Of a stretch of DNA of 64,000 bases, positions 1 to 12,907 are shown in pieces. Every line of letters starts with the position of its first letter. Within the stretch, counting starts at the first letter, position 1. The DNA is taken from positions 679,369 to 743,368 of the forward strand of contig LS997563.1 of NCBI GenBank assembly GCA_000469685.2, written 5' to 3'. The notes beneath the pieces are model-generated. The model ran no database searches, was not told the origin of the DNA, and saw only the letters and a list, made by a program, of their open reading frames with translations. Source of the stretch: Haemonchus contortus. Lineage: Eukaryota; Nematoda; Chromadorea; Rhabditida; Trichostrongylidae. Both the position numbers and the translations under genes were made by a program.

Positions 1-29
1 TACTATGAAACCAGGCGGCTAGATGGGAG

Positions 30-260
30 CCCCTATAGTGGGTGGCAGGGCTAAACTTGCGGCGGGACGTGCGCAAAAATTGTGACTTCGGACATGAGCC
101 GTGCAAATTTTTCAAAATTACAGGCGCAGCATGGCGATTGCTGAAGATAGGTGGCGCGACTAAACTACGCCTGCAGGGAGCGGGGTTTGCACTAATTTTT
201 AATTTAGGTCGAGAGCATTCAAATTTGGTAGGAGTACATGGGACAGGGTGTGAACACTGA
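30..260 (+). repeat. Degenerate copies of the ~118-bp Helitron-associated repeat
   Basis: About two decayed units of the repeat seen cleanly at 36.66-37.8 kb. Shared landmarks are a run like TTCAAATTTGGTAGGAGTAC near 216-238, a GGGTGGCAGG-type block at 40-50 and GGGGTTTGC at 182-190. Orientation is the same as in the 36-kb array. The 72-residue open frame across it is a by-product of the repeat and not a gene. The left boundary lies at or outside the window edge. Confidence 0.6.
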
Positions 261-424
261 TAAGAGAGGGTGAAAAGTGACTGGTTGTGAGATGGATCCC
301 GCTGTCGTGGGCCTAGAGGGAACTAGGGAGACGTAGTGTAGATGAAAAAAGAATTTCGAAAAAACACGAAGAGTGTCGGATGTGTATGTTGTTTGCGTTG
401 GGCCGTAATTTTACGCTCCTAAAA

Positions 425-780
425 AAAAAACGTAGTTGGGAAGTGCCAGGCTCTTTTGTGCTCTGCGTCTCTCCAATTCTTACCCCATCTAATCATCTCA
501 CCCATCCCGAAGCTCTTCTCCTCCTAAAAGTTAGAGAAGGAGCTCCGGTGAGGATGAACCAATTGGATGTTCGATTCCTACCCCATCCCAGCTTTTTGAA
601 CGAGATAACCATCTCTCCTACCCCGCAGCTCCTCCCCCAGTTTTGAGAAGGGGAGGAATCTATCTCCGCGCTCTAGCGCGGTCTCAATGCACTCTGCCGC
701 CTTTTGTTAGAGACGCAGAGCACAAAAGAACACGAAGGGCCGAGCGCTGGCATCCCCCCCCCCCCACTACATTTCCGCCC
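425..780. mobile_element. MITE, hAT-like, copy 1 (GTAGTTGG family)
   Basis: Non-coding element with inverted ends: near 431 a GTAGTTGGGAAGTGCCAGG-like start, and the inverse CCCCCACTACATTTCC near 765. Inside, the ends read CTTTTGTGCTCTGCGTCTCT and its complement. The interior (CCCATCTAATCATCTCACCC, GGAGCTCC and GAGGAGCTCC motifs) matches the elements at 1147-1465 and 42580-42917. A run of about 14 C lies just inside the right end. The exact ends and target duplication of this copy are eroded; the family call rests on the 42.6-kb copy. Confidence 0.7.
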
Positions 781-1146
781 CTCCTGTACTAATGTATCGA
801 ACCTTCCAAACTTGAAGGAACGTGGGCGACAGGCTAACATTACGCGTAAATGAGGTGCACCCGGGCGATCCGTCTGGTATTGATTATAGTGATAATAACC
901 TGTACATAATTGATCATGCATACATGACCACCAGAGCACTCTGTATCGCTAGTTTATCTGCAATATATCACTTTCTCTGTTTATGATTTCTTCCATTCGG
1001 TGATGTGAAGTTTCGTTTTACTTGTTTAAATTGGTTTATTTATCAGGTGCACTTTTCGTAAGCTGTTCAATACATAGGAATTAGTGTCGATGGGTAATAA
1101 AAAATGTTTGGCTGGATTATTTCTGCTTATTTCTTATTCAATAATT

Positions 1147-1465
1147 GGTGGAAATGTAGTTGAAGGCGCCAGGCACTTTCGAGCCCTGCGTCTCTTCATT
1201 TCTTTTCCCATCTAATCATCACATCCATCCCGGAGCTCTTCTCCTCCTAAAAGTTAGGGAAGGAGCCTCAGGTGGGTGAATCGATTGGATGTTCGATCCC
1301 TACCCTATCCCAGCTTTTTGCGCGAGATTAATCATTATTCCTACCCCGGAGCTCCTCCCCTGACTTATAGAAGGGAAAAATCTTTCTCCGCGGTCTTTAT
1401 GCACTCTGCCACCTGTGTCAGAGACGCAGAGTCAGGCGCTGGCACCCCCCAACTACATTTTCACC
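1147..1465. mobile_element. MITE, hAT-like, copy 2 (GTAGTTGG family)
   Basis: About 319 bp with inverted ends GGTGGAAATGTAGTTG and CAACTACATTTTCACC. Flanks CAATAATT (1139-1146) and ACATAATT (1466-1473) are a decayed 8-bp target duplication, matching the perfect 8-bp duplication around the 42.6-kb member. No coding capacity: the open frame at 1276-1479 runs out of the element. An 8-bp duplication fits hAT-type transposition but does not prove it. Confidence 0.75.
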
Positions 1466-1473
1466 ACATAATT

Positions 1474-4400
1474 TATTAGGCAGTCTTTACCGAATTGCAC
1501 CTTTTTCTTATTAATGCTATTCCCACACAACTGTAGGGTGAGCGAGTTCTTACTGGTTGTTGTCATTTTCTTCGCTCATAGAACACTTTCACCATAGCCT
1601 CGGCTTCATTGGGTCCTGCCTTATTTCGGCGTTCCAACTCCTTTTGAAGTTACTCATGATTGCTAGTCCTTAACTTTGAAGCTCAATCTTTTCCCATCGA
1701 TTCTGTTACCTCCTCATTGTGAAGGCTTGCTTATACTATTATATGTGCGACTCTTGCAACTTACAGTGGATAGAACGTTTGCGCACCAAACTTTCAGTGA
1801 ACAAAAACGTTTGCGCTCCTCCCTTGAGTCCTCGTTTTTGACTAGTTCTTGTTGCGTCCTTATGTAGTTTCCAACCATCGTCCTTGCTACCTCATCCTAC
1901 CCGGCACAATCGCTGCTCCTGCAAGCTTCGACATAGTCCGTTAGATCTTTCCCTGCAGCGTAGGTCCAGAGTAGACTTCTATACTTCATTGATGCCGAAA
2001 TGTGCCAAAATTCACGTCCCTTTCGATCTCAGCGTCGGTGCGCGTCATTGCATACTGATGGCTGCAATACGCTGTCTGCATGCAAGGTGTATGTCTTAGT
2101 GAACACAGCCTTTGAAACGATTAACACCGCTTAGGTGCGTAGGTCGGCTGAGCCGGTTTGGGGATCTTATTACGCCCTATCATAACTATTTTTTGACCCG
2201 GCGCTCTTTGGCTTTCCTGCAGGTTCATCTTCTTAGAGAGAAATCTCAGAAACCATTTTTAACGTGAACTGTGCCTTTGAATGGCCCTTGTGTATTTTTT
2301 CACAATGGTATTCAGACTCATCAGGAAAAGAAAGGGATGGATGGCGGTGTGAAGTGATGAGATTAGATAAACCGGAATGTCTAATTGAAAGTCCTTCAGA
2401 ATGTAGTCATAAGAAGATGACACGCTTTCTTAGACCGAGATGGTCTAGTTGGCAAGGCTCATAGATTTTTCTAACGTTCTTCGTCGTCTGCAATACAATA
2501 GTGATGGCATCCTTTATGAATTTCTCAAGCATGTGAACTGTTCTTAGGAAAATGGAACCGACCCCCTCAGCTTCGAGAAGATCGGGAAGATAAGAATTCG
2601 TGCGCTCATAGCAGCTCAATAATGTGTGCTGTTGAATTTATTCCACTTTAATAGGAGCCATCCATTGCGCGTTCCGCCGTTGCAAGACGGAACAACAGTG
2701 GTGTTTCTCCAACTGTCGTCCACGACCTTAAAGCTATGCTCATGGTTTTACCTCAATTATATTCCATGTTACGAGCAATGTCCAGTAGTGTTTAGCCTTA
2801 AGCACAGCAGCATGCACACCCCAGTGAAATGGCGTGTGTTCTATAATTTTTAATAAGTAGCCAGTACTCTGTCGTAGGGCATCTTTGGCTTCACCACTAA
2901 CGGTGTCTTTTGTCCCTAGGCTTGCTGCACCATCATCTTCACAGAGAGCACCTGATGTCTTCTGCATTCTTCAAAGCTCCATGAATTTGGTCCCTACTGC
3001 ATGATCTGCTCTGCCATCATCAGCTAGACTGCTCTCCAGGAACCAGAAATTTTCCCCTGGTTAGTGTCACTGTAGTAGCGCGAATAACTACATAGTTTTC
3101 AGGGCTCATAAACCTGCCTTAGGATAGCTATAGCATAATTTCCAACTATTCCTGTGTGACACTAGTAAATAAATAGTAGTAAATACAGAAACACACATTT
3201 CATTGAGTTTAGTACAACACGTAAAAACGAAAACATGCATTCAATATAATTATCATGAGTGGTGCTCCTGTTCCTCATACTAGATGTCATACTTGCATAT
3301 ACGCAGCACTGAAATGGATTGAAACAGAAGATAATATGCTTCTATTGATGGCATTGGTGGCCTCAACATACTTAGCGGGCGGAAAAATGCTCAGGTGTTC
3401 TTTCGCACCCCTGACCACTGCATTTAGTTGAAGAGCTAAGAAACAGCAATCGCAGAAGCCATCGACAGTGGAAGGGCGAGGACTGTACTCACTGGCCACT
3501 GACCTGTGCGGTTAGTTGTAGAAGGAGAAGCGGCAATCGCCGAAGCGATCGAAAGTAAAGAGGGAGTGGCTGCAGAGCAAGCTGCCCAGAGGGTAGTTTC
3601 ATAGTCACATAACATCAGCAAAAAGTAGGGGTATATGAATTTATTGAATGCGCTCTGACATCTAGTATGTAAAACAAGATCGTTGGCTTTTTTTTTATCA
3701 TTATGGATCTTCACACTTCCTTGCAGGGTAGTTTTTGAGATGGAGCACTCCTAAAGAAAGTTTAAATAACTAAAATAACGAATATACCAGAAAATTAACA
3801 TGAGTTTTCCAGACCCAGCAGTTTCAGCAAATTGATTTTTTTCAATCTATTTTCAACATTAGTCTGTTCCTAGCAGAAAGCACTTCAAAAAATAGGAGTT
3901 GCACACGTCTTGCGCATCGATGGGGGACATAGTTGTGCAAATGACCTCGGTTTTTCCTACCTGAATTGGTATACTGACCTTACATTGGCACCACATGACC
4001 TTACACTAGCCGGCACAAAGATCCAGTACACCTTTGCAGTCAGTCTAACGTCCATACTAGGAGACGAATACAAAAACAAGGCCTACTATGACGTGTCTCC
4101 TATGAGAGTCATCATGATAAGTTGTCTCGAACGTTCTTTAAAACTCAGCGAAACGGCAAGTCTAGATACACTCAGCGGAACAAGGGTTCAGTGTGAACAT
4201 TCTTTGAATTTTTCAAGTTTTATGACATCTTTCTTATGCAATGGACTTGAATTTTCTGTTGACTTTGGTTGCAATGGATTTTCTGCTAACTTCGGCTTTC
4301 TCGACATGGTACCGCGCCTACAGGTTGTGCTTCCTCGACACCGCCTCACCGGTTGTAACTAAGCAGAGACTTTTGTCTTACAGTCCTCGCTTCGTTACAG

Positions 4401-5278
4401 TTCCCCCCCCCCTTGTGTGTCGAAAGGTACCCGCCTCTTGTCTCCGACGTCTTTCTCAAACAAGACACAAACTTCCGCGTTTTTCCTTTGACTATGGATT
4501 CATTGGCAATTTTCTTACGACCGTTCCCTGAGGTGCAGAGCTCGTCTTCTGCCATCGCTTGCACTCTCTCTTCATCCTTCTTGTGACGTGTTCAAATTTC
4601 TGTTTCCAAAACCAAGCAGCCTTACTTTTCGTTCCGTCTATTGTCTCACCTAATGATTCTTCTGCATTTCATAGAACTACTTGAGCTCCAGATTTCCTGC
4701 TCTCATTTACGCCCGTCGATAGGTACAATGCTCATTACTGGTGGGCTTGATACTATACCGGTTAATACAATTTTCTCGAAACAGCTTGCGGAAGTTTCAT
4801 CTTGTAGGAAGTGGTGACAGGCACAATACTAGCGATGCCCAACGCTTTGGACCTAATACGGTACGAAAGAATATGTGTAGTTTTCGTCGGCGATGCTTCC
4901 CTACATCAGCTTTAGTTGCGAATTCGTTATTTAGGACGTTTGACAATAAAGCCTTACTACGGAGTCACTTACTGTGGCCAGTGGCGAAAGCGGAAGTAGC
5001 TTTCTAAATAAATAGTTCTATGTAATGCGCCTTTAGCGCCCTTCCCGCTCGACTCAGGCCTACTCTATTGTCAGTTGAGTTAGTAATCGAGAGAACCATC
5101 CCATATAAGTCATCATGAAATATGATTCTGAATCGCCTTTTCTTTCTTGAAGGAACAGTTCGTCCCCTCTCACTTACACCACATATTGAAAAAATGCACA
5201 GATTACCTCGAAGTGCATGCAATTTGAAGAGGGGTACGGTATCGATTAATCCAGTGTATCTGTCGCTGCGATTTCATT
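1474..5278. other. Stretch without recognisable genes
   Basis: No convincing gene, RNA gene or intact mobile element was recognised in these ~3.8 kb. Open frames are short and of random composition. A 150-codon frame at 3910-4362 (+) has no recognisable motif. A diverged direct duplication of about 85 bp lies at ~3415-3595: both copies contain an AATCGC-GAAGC-ATCGA core. The second could encode a short alanine-rich segment (EAAIAEAIESKEG) between an AG acceptor at 3520-3521 and a GTAGTT at 3593, but the evidence is weak. Confidence 0.5.
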
Positions 5279-6537
5279 CAGTGCGTTTCATAAGTATAAG
5301 ATCACCATAGAATTTGTTATCTACAGGATAAGCAACCAACACATATCTTTCTGGTACCACCATTAGATTCATCACCTTCAATAACCCCCATACATGTGCC
5401 TTGGCTTACTCAGCTTTTATATTATCTTTTATGAGTTATTTTCTATTTTTCCCCGTTTCGCGAGTGTAAGATCACCCCGACAGCGCGAAGGTTTCGAAAT
5501 CTAGTGCAGCAGACTTTGTATTTGGAAGGATCTCTAAGGAGAGGATGTGTCCCAAATATGTTTGGAAGCAATGTGCACTTTATCTCGCAGAGGTCATCTT
5601 TCTTTAGAAGGAAAAGAACAAAATCGAGAATTTCGTGGTACAGGGTTCAGTACGACGGCAAGTGGGAGGAAAATCGTGAGATCCCGCAGCTCCGTTCGAA
5701 GATATTTGAAGATATCAGAAAACTACTGTATGGAGAGCCGTAAATTGTTATGGCATTGTCAGGGCAGCAATGAAGAGAGCTTCGTGGCTTACCGACCACC
5801 ACAGGAAGGAACGACTTGAATTTGCGAAGTTGAATTCGGGATAAGATTGGACGAAAGTCAGCCCGTATTCCGATTAGCGATACAGTCTATTCTGTTTCAG
5901 GTCGTATTTCTCGATGAAAAGAAAGTTGATTAGGAAGGCCTCGATGGTTACAACTACTACTGGCATGACTTACGAAAAGAGCCGATCAACTTTAGTCGTT
6001 GCAATTTTTGAGAAGGAAGCGTTATGGTACGGGGTGCCTTCTGCAAGGTGTCGGGCTGGAGCTCGCTCGTGGTCTCTAAAATGGACTCCAAGGACATTCA
6101 GGGAGTCGTAAAATGGCACTTGATGCCATTTCTGAGCCAACGACTGGTCCTAACTAGGTTTTACAACATGACAGTGCTGCGGTCCACGTTAGTCATTAAG
6201 CGAGAGACTAGTTCCTCTCCCAAAATTTCGAAGTTCTGGCAAGGCCAGCCTGCAGCCCCGATCTGAACCCAATGGAGAGTCTGGGGCTTTATTGTAAAAA
6301 AAGATTTATGCGAATAACCGTCAGTTCAGATGATAGAAGAGCTTAAGCAGGCATCACTTGAATCTTGGAACGAAATCTCCGGCGCGGTTTCCCGAAACCC
6401 TGTTTCGAATGTGCTCTGTAGGCTATGATATTGGGCTAGAACAAGGAAGACTAATCGACTACTAAATGTTTTTTTGTCCTTACTAATGATAATTTTTTCA
6501 AATTCTAAATGTGATCTTATACTTATGAAACGGCGCA
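5279..6537 (+). mobile_element. Tc3/Tc1-like DNA transposon, decayed
   Basis: Terminal inverted repeats: GCGTTTCATAAGTATAAGAT at the left (from ~5282) and its complement ending near 6532. The interior carries fragments of a Tc1/Tc3-type DDE transposase in shifting plus-strand frames. Around 6020-6120 is a region like the family's V-x-GAF...MDSKDI block. Around 6240-6270 is the D-LNPM-type block preceding the catalytic acidic residue, and around 6335-6380 the EELKQA-LE-WNEIS block. Frameshifts and stops make it non-functional. A second end, complementary to CAGAGCGTTCATAAGTAAAA, sits at ~6681-6707 followed by TA, probably from a related partial copy. Confidence 0.75.
5914..6440 (+). pseudogene. 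Tc1/Tc3-like transposase remnant
   Basis: Frames at 5914-6111 and 6024-6266, with another continuing past 6266, together resemble the C-terminal half of a Tc3-type transposase. There is a glycine-alanine block after the second catalytic strand, the MDSKDIQGVVKWHLMPFL-like segment, a proline-aspartate-rich stretch (SPDLNPM-like), and a C-terminal helix with LKQASLESWNEIS. Pieces lie in different frames and stops interrupt them, so no active enzyme can be made. A DNA-binding N-terminus is not recognisable in 5500-5900. Confidence 0.65.
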
Positions 6538-6709
6538 AAATGCAAAAATTATTTATAAGAATGTCTTGGTAGAAGTTGATTCAGAAAATGTCCGTGCGTG
6601 GGGGTTATTCAGGGTGGTGAATCTTATACTAGTGCTTACTCAACTGCTTGGATGCTTTTCCTGTGAATACCAAATGTGAGGGTGATCTTTTACTTATGAA
6701 CGCTCTGTA

Positions 6710-9660
6710 TAGATGCTTGCTTGTTTCTGTGTAGACTGCTATTTGCTCAAGTACTGTTAGTGGATGCGGCACTGCAGGCGGTATAGATAATATGGATATT
6801 AGGGACCAGGTATCGCTAGTGGAAGTCAAACTGCGAATCTGTTACGATGTAGAAATGTCGACCTTTCTATGCGTAATCATGCTTGCGTCAAAATAAATGT
6901 TGCGTTCTCACAATCAGTATCAGCTACATTATTGGCTAGAAAGCGTCCTACATCAATCCAGGTATAACGGCTCGCAAGATGGGTGGTTCTACGGCTAGTC
7001 TTGTCGGGACAAGGATTCCACAATCAAGGAACCCTGGATCGTTTTTTTTTCTGAATTGGATTGTACTGTGAGCCAGAGAGTCGCCATTGATCGTCTTCTT
7101 CTAATCATAAGAGACGCGGCCACGCTTGTGGGAACACACGACTGTTTTTGTCATGTTATATTATAGTTCTTGTAGACTGATTTGAATCAGAGGCTCGTCT
7201 CTTAATAAATGAAAGCAAATTTCTCGCATCAACACCCCCAAATGAAATTTCATTGACGTCCACAGTTGTTGTTCTGCAATTTCACGTCATTTATCGAGTT
7301 TCTCGTAGGGTCCCCGCTAACACCGCTGCTGCCGGTCTAATTAGGCACGAAGAAGCGTGGCCGGCATAGCCAGGCTGCTAGTTGTGGTGCCGTTAATCTG
7401 ACGGGAACGCGAGAAGTCGGGCACTTCATGAGTAACTAACCCGCATTCTCGAGTACCTCATTTTTTTTAAAATTCCGGATGTCTAGTTGGGCAGCGATCG
7501 GAAAATTCCAGATAAGCTCCATTTATGAGTTACTTATTAACCATGACCCCTCATGACTACAGCATCTACTCTTTTTGGTTCTCTGCACTAATGTGATGAT
7601 TCAAGTAATTTGAACAAGTGACCAAAAACTTATTTGCATTGTCGTTGGTGTAGCATGCTTGCATTTTATTGAAAAACTGGCTTCAGAGTAAAGCTTAATC
7701 TCGGCAGAGGGCGATCCCAGAGAATTAACCCCATGTTCAAGCCACGGAAAGGTTTTTTTTGAAGTGGCTTCAATCGCCACTTTACATCTTTTCCAACGTT
7801 CACCGCTCCTAATCTAGCAACTGCAACATTCATGTTCGCCTTATCAGACGACGTAATTATACTACTATAAAGAGTCTGGTCGTTGCAGTAGCGTTGAACA
7901 CCTACCAGTAGGTGCAATTTTGTGTCATCTTAGATATGAGTCGACCTGTCTTTTGCCTTTGTTCAGATTATTAAGGCCTTACCTGATGACCTCAGTTCGA
8001 GACTGAAACCAGAATTAGTCTAGAATTTCACATTCCTCTGGTTTTTGGCATAAGTAATGGACATTGTTCAGATAAAGTACACCCTCAATCCAAGTCGTGC
8101 AGATTTCAAGCTTTCCACTTTAATGTCTTTCAAATGTTTTGCCCAGACTTCATCCACGAACTCTCTCTATTTCCCATGAAATGAATCACTAAGCTAGCAT
8201 TCGGCAAAATGCGTCTTTGACAACAGTTTTTTTCTCAGTCGCTATAACTTAGGTTTCGATTAGTCCCATTGATAAGTTGAGCTTCACGAAGACGTGTGTA
8301 AGGACGGCAAGAACTTGTCGCTAAGTTTTTGATTGGTGTTGTGTACTAAAGTGAAAATTGTTTCGCAAAGATTTCCATTCGCTCGTCTTTTCATCTTCAG
8401 TCAACAGGTAGATCTTCATCCTCGATTTCAGAGTAAAGAATTGAAATGAAACTCGTGGAAACCTTAAAGACCGAGCTCTCTGTTCACATGTACGGTTTCC
8501 TCTTTTTCTTGAGTTTATCGCGAAGCTCCTTGCCCCAATTATTGAGAAAAGTGAAATTCACCAGGATACAGGTATTCTGATAGCTTAGCGAAATTGTCGT
8601 CAGTTGCTACAATGTTGTCATTGATCCTTCAGTAAGCGTCACGACCGACAATTATGAAGCGATGTTTCTGCTGTCTGACAAGGAACCGAATTCAACCAAA
8701 TGGTGCATACCGAAGAAACGAATGACTCCAACTGAACTCTTTGTCGTGTTCTTTCCATTTATCTCAAGACAATCGCCGTGACACGATTAGTGACAAGTTC
8801 AATACAAAATGCACATAGGTTCAGTTGTTGTCACCGCTTAGTGTACAGTCTTGACTATTTCATAAGGAGGAACGCTGATATTCCGAGTTTCTGTCAGTTT
8901 CTACGGCTCTTTGCTGCATTCTAATAACGAAAAATATCGGACCCAATGTTGTGTGCCTCTGTAGTCTGCTCAAGTGGGCAGACACTATTGGCCTTCTTCT
9001 AGACTCTCACCATCTCTTTTTTGGGCCTGCTGAACTTGGACGAAATTGTAGAGATGTTTAGTACGCATGTGGTTTTCTCTAGTGATTCAGTTCCTCGAAA
9101 AAATGCTTCTGTGATAAGTAATACTGGCAATGAGTCCTTCATCGACCGACTACGGAGTTGAAGTCGAACAAGTTTTAGTCCCTAGTTTATTCCTCTGTAG
9201 CCTTAACAGTTGAATGGATGACATCCTTCTACGAATTGGAACCACACGTAATATACTACTTGTTCAGAGGCTTTTTTTGCCATCTCACGCAGCACTTTCA
9301 TGTAACAAACCCCGTTCCACATAGGACGCTTCACGCCTAGTCCTATCCTGGTCAGGGCTAGTCGAAAGAGCCTACTTCAGAAAAATTCTCTTCCCGCCAT
9401 TTTGCTTTAGTTCTTCTGCCAGCTTGCTTACAAGTCATGATCGCACTTAGCATCTGTATTGTAATCGAAGGCGATGTTCCAAACCATGAATATTTGATTA
9501 AAAATTCGATTTGATAGAAGCAGTAATTCTATTAGACTTTCAAGACATTCTAGACTGGTCGGTACAGTATTGTACTTTCAACGTTGATAGATCCATTTTC
9601 AGACTCTATTCGCTTTGAACTTCTGTTTAGTGTCGAAGTGGCTGGATGTATATCGCTCGA
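6710..9660. other. Stretch without recognisable genes
   Basis: About 2.95 kb in which no gene or RNA was recognised. The minus strand has a short frame (7666-7917) whose stop overlaps an AATAAA, but no splice context or family match supports it. On the minus strand at 8000-9500 many short segments are interrupted by stops, as expected of old decayed retroelement sequence; I could not assign a family. Confidence 0.45.
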
Positions 9661-10750
9661 CCAGTCGGACCGCCCGTCTAACGCCGCGCTCTCCTTCTTG
9701 TGATAAAGTTGACCCGCCGCCTGCATTCTCCCTAGTTTAAGAGCTCCAGTTCAAAGGAACAGGAGCTAGGATCCTCAGCAGCAAAACACCCACACACATA
9801 CCGATTCACTTCGTACGCGCTTTCCCCGCTACGAGCGAAGTCTTGCTCAGATCCTGTGTGTTCAAGTAACATGTTTCAGTCCCTTCTTATTTTGATTAGT
9901 GCGTATTTTCACTCAAGTTACGCTCACACGCATGGTCCACTTCCTTCATAGTCCCCAGCACGATCTGATTCTCTCATTTTCTATTACCTGCCATCGGTAT
10001 GCTAAGCCTGCCGCCTGCCAAATTTGAACTTCGTACGTCCAAGTTAGTGGCTTTCGCGCCGTCCCGCCCCTGAGGGCGGAGTCAGGTCGTGCTACCACCC
10101 ATCAGCATTCCCAACCTACTGCCTGTACCCTACCAAAGTTCAACGCTCCAGATACAAATTATCAATTTCGGCTTACATCCGCACGCCTCCACCCCACCGG
10201 GTTCTAGTTTTTTCGCCTATCATCAAAGTTCACACAATCACCTGTACTCCTGCAAAATTTGAACGTTCTCGGTCCGCGAAAACAGCAGTTGAAAATTTCC
10301 GCCCAAACATTTATTTCGCGCGAATTCCGCCTCTGTGGGAGTAGTACAGCACTAACACCTATCCTGAGTGTTCCCCCTTTGTCCCCTGTATAACTAGTAA
10401 TTTAAATGCCCTATGTCCAAATTGCTAGTTTTCACGCACGCTCCGCCTTTTTTGGGCGGTGTCTAGTCCTGCCACCTATCAACAGCGTTTACACAATGTC
10501 GCCTGTACTCCTGGAGTTGTGAATTTTCGTTCAAACATTTATTTCGCTCAAACCTCGACCCCTGTGAGCGGAGTCCAGTCTTGCACCCTGCCACCAGTGT
10601 TCCCGTAATACCACCTGTACTGTGTACTGCCTGTACTTATAATAAATTTTAGCGCTGTAGATAGGTCCACGGAAGCAGGAGTTGTGAATTCCCACCCGGA
10701 CATTAATTTAGCGCAAACCCAGCCTCTGTGGGTGGGGTACGCTGCTGCGA
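9661..10750 (-). mobile_element. Helitron 3' end with degenerate 118-bp repeat array (minus orientation)
   Basis: At 9661 the sequence reads CCAGTCGGACCGCCCG, the complement of a Helitron 3' terminus (hairpin, then CTGG), preceded by A at 9660 as expected for A/T insertion. Rightwards, 9980-10750 holds about six diverged ~118-bp units in reverse orientation, each with a CCACCTATC/CCCGCCTGT block and a GCGG-flanked block. A clean 5' TC terminus was not found on the right side, so the right boundary is approximate. Confidence 0.6.
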
Positions 10751-12300
10751 AAGCGATGCGAAAGCGCGATGCGAAATAATAGAACACCCCCAAAATTTGA
10801 AGGCACAATTCGCGATAAAAATGTTTCTGAGATCTCCTCATGGGATGACTCGAGGCCTCTTCTTACACCGATTCTGGCGTACCCTCGGGCGAGTTTCACC
10901 GGCATTGTAGAGGCTGTAGAGTGGAGATTGCACTGTTCACTTCGAAACGCACACATTGTACTCAGCTTACTGTACCCGGCTGTAAGCAACGACATTTATT
11001 TGGACCGCTCGTCCGATTACCCCTTCCACGCATATTTTGTTGCCGTGTTCTTGTCCAACCCCAAACTTTACACTTTTTGCATTCTCACAAATCTCAAAAT
11101 ACGTCAATTTTCGCGTTTTTTCCTTATTTGCACCATTTGCATTATCAAATCAACCATTCGCCTGAAACTAGTCACCCCAGAACTATCGTGAAACGTGCCT
11201 TCAGGATTTTAACGGAGTCATGTATGACTCGGTCAGACAGAAGATTCTTCCGGCGGGTGGATGAACATTTATTCGCCTACTTAAAGGCACAGTTCACGAT
11301 AATTTTGGGTAATCCTGATAATGATGAAAAATGGAAGACAAGATCGAAAATAGTGCGATGAAGCTGGAGAAACTGCGTGAATCGGGGTTTCCAGAGTGAA
11401 AAAGGCTTCGAAAAACCGTGAAAAAGGGGGGTGGATGAGAATGAGGCCAGAAAAATGAAAAAGGGTGTGGCGTTTAGACGAGCTATACAATGTATCTCAC
11501 TGCGGACGTGTGGGTCCTGGTACGAATAACAGACTATGGTAAGCAAAAATTCATTGACTTATAAGCATAGTAAATAAACCCTAGTCAGCAAAGGTAGCTT
11601 ACCTTTTTCAGCCTCTAGAAGTAGGAAATTCAATAAGGGATCGTGGCAACAAAAAGAATAAAGGAGGAAAAAAGAATGGGAGGAAAACGTCACCTCATCA
11701 CTCGGCAATTAGCTGATTGTGTGTGGGTTCTAGAACGAATCTGTATTTTCTCGATACTCGTCTAACGTGACATCGATTGAGGGGCGTTGAAGCCAGTTAC
11801 GGCAGCAACAGGGCTTCCACTATGCCCTAAGCGCGGAGATTGTGGGAGCGAGGGTCCCTTCTGCCATCCATGGTGGATCCTGAGTATTCCTAAAAGAAGA
11901 ACTCAGTAACCTTTTTTAACGTAAACCGTGCCTTCGATGCGAAAAAAGTCAGATGGGCGACATTAACACGATAGAATGTAAGATTTGCTCTAGATGTTAA
12001 AGACATCGCTCTGAAGCAAGATGGCAGTAGAATGAGACAAAACACCGTCCTCGATGGTTCCAGCTGGACCCCTTCTCGTCGTGATGACTTGAGAGCCCCG
12101 TACTGAAGGAGGGTTGGGTCATACTGGTGGAAATTTCGCGTTTTTTTTTACACCCAACTAGGACAACATGTAGGACAGCCGCGCTTCTAGTCCACCATTC
12201 ATGAAGCATCCAGGTTGATGTTGGTGTTTTGATCTCAGACTGGACTTCTTGAACTGTTATCTCTCGTGACTCGTGTAAGAGCTTGACTACTTAAATCGGA
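10751..12300. other. Stretch without recognisable genes
   Basis: No gene recognised. Two direct-repeat fragments, AAGGCACAATTCGCGATAA near 10799 and a diverged copy near 11284, suggest an old duplicated element. The overlapping plus and minus frames at 10769-11546 show no family motif. Sequence near 11905-11935 resembles that near 2245-2275 (both contain AACGTRAACYGTGCCTT), indicating a dispersed repeat. Confidence 0.4.
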
Positions 12301-12309
12301 CATGGGCGA

Positions 12310-12660
12310 CTCAGAAGATGTTCCAGCTCTAAGATTCTTCGTTGACTACGCACCAATATCGAGCTACAGAGAAGAGTAACCGGAGGCGTTTTATACGGAT
12401 CTGGAAAATCTCTTCACGAGTCGCACTTTTTTGGGTCATCATTGGTGAGTTCAACCCCAAGCAGGAATTTCACCATCGCAATGGTCAGTTTTTCACGAAA
12501 CTCTGAAGGAAATGAGTGCCTTACCCCGTGTCCCTCGAGCGAGTGCGATTCACCGAATTACTCTGGCTCGCGACAGAGACGAATGGAGATGGTAGTGGCG
12601 CCCGCTCGTGGGAATAGACGATTAACGGGACGACAGGTTATACAGGTGATATAAATTGCG
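12310..12660 (+). pseudogene. RTE-type AP-endonuclease remnant
   Basis: Around 12330-12450 the plus strand, across stops and frameshifts, gives pieces like FFVDYAPISSYREE and EAFYTDLENLF. This is the block of RTE-clade apurinic endonucleases also seen at 55.9 kb (YAPTSSYDEEELEAFYMDL). The catalytic region downstream is barely recognisable. It is a decayed 5' fragment of a non-LTR retrotransposon, on the opposite strand from the 55.7-56.5 kb piece. Confidence 0.6.
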
Positions 12661-12907
12661 GACCAGTCAGTCATATCAAATGCTCCTGGAATTGACAGTT
12701 AACTTGGCTTTTGTTAGCAGAAAAATGGACTACGGTGAGAGTGGTTCTGGAGAATGAGAGGGACTTGAGAGTCTGAACCAACAAGAACCGCTTGATATTC
12801 CACTACAATGTGTACCTCTTCCGTTAACTTCTCTTTTATGAGTCGCGTTTCGTCGTCGATTTTGATTGGTGCTTCGTTATCTTGAGCGTCTGATTACAAA
12901 TGAGTTA

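Noticed and set aside
3910..4362. 150-codon open frame as a gene
   Set aside because: No motif, no splice or promoter context, overlapping frames of equal quality on both strands; likely chance.
7666..7930. Minus-strand frame ending over AATAAA as a gene 3' end
   Set aside because: The single polyadenylation-like signal is not enough; no upstream coding or splice evidence.
10769..11546. Overlapping plus and minus frames of ~90-146 codons
   Set aside because: Shadow frames without protein-like composition or known motifs; the region carries only dispersed-repeat fragments.
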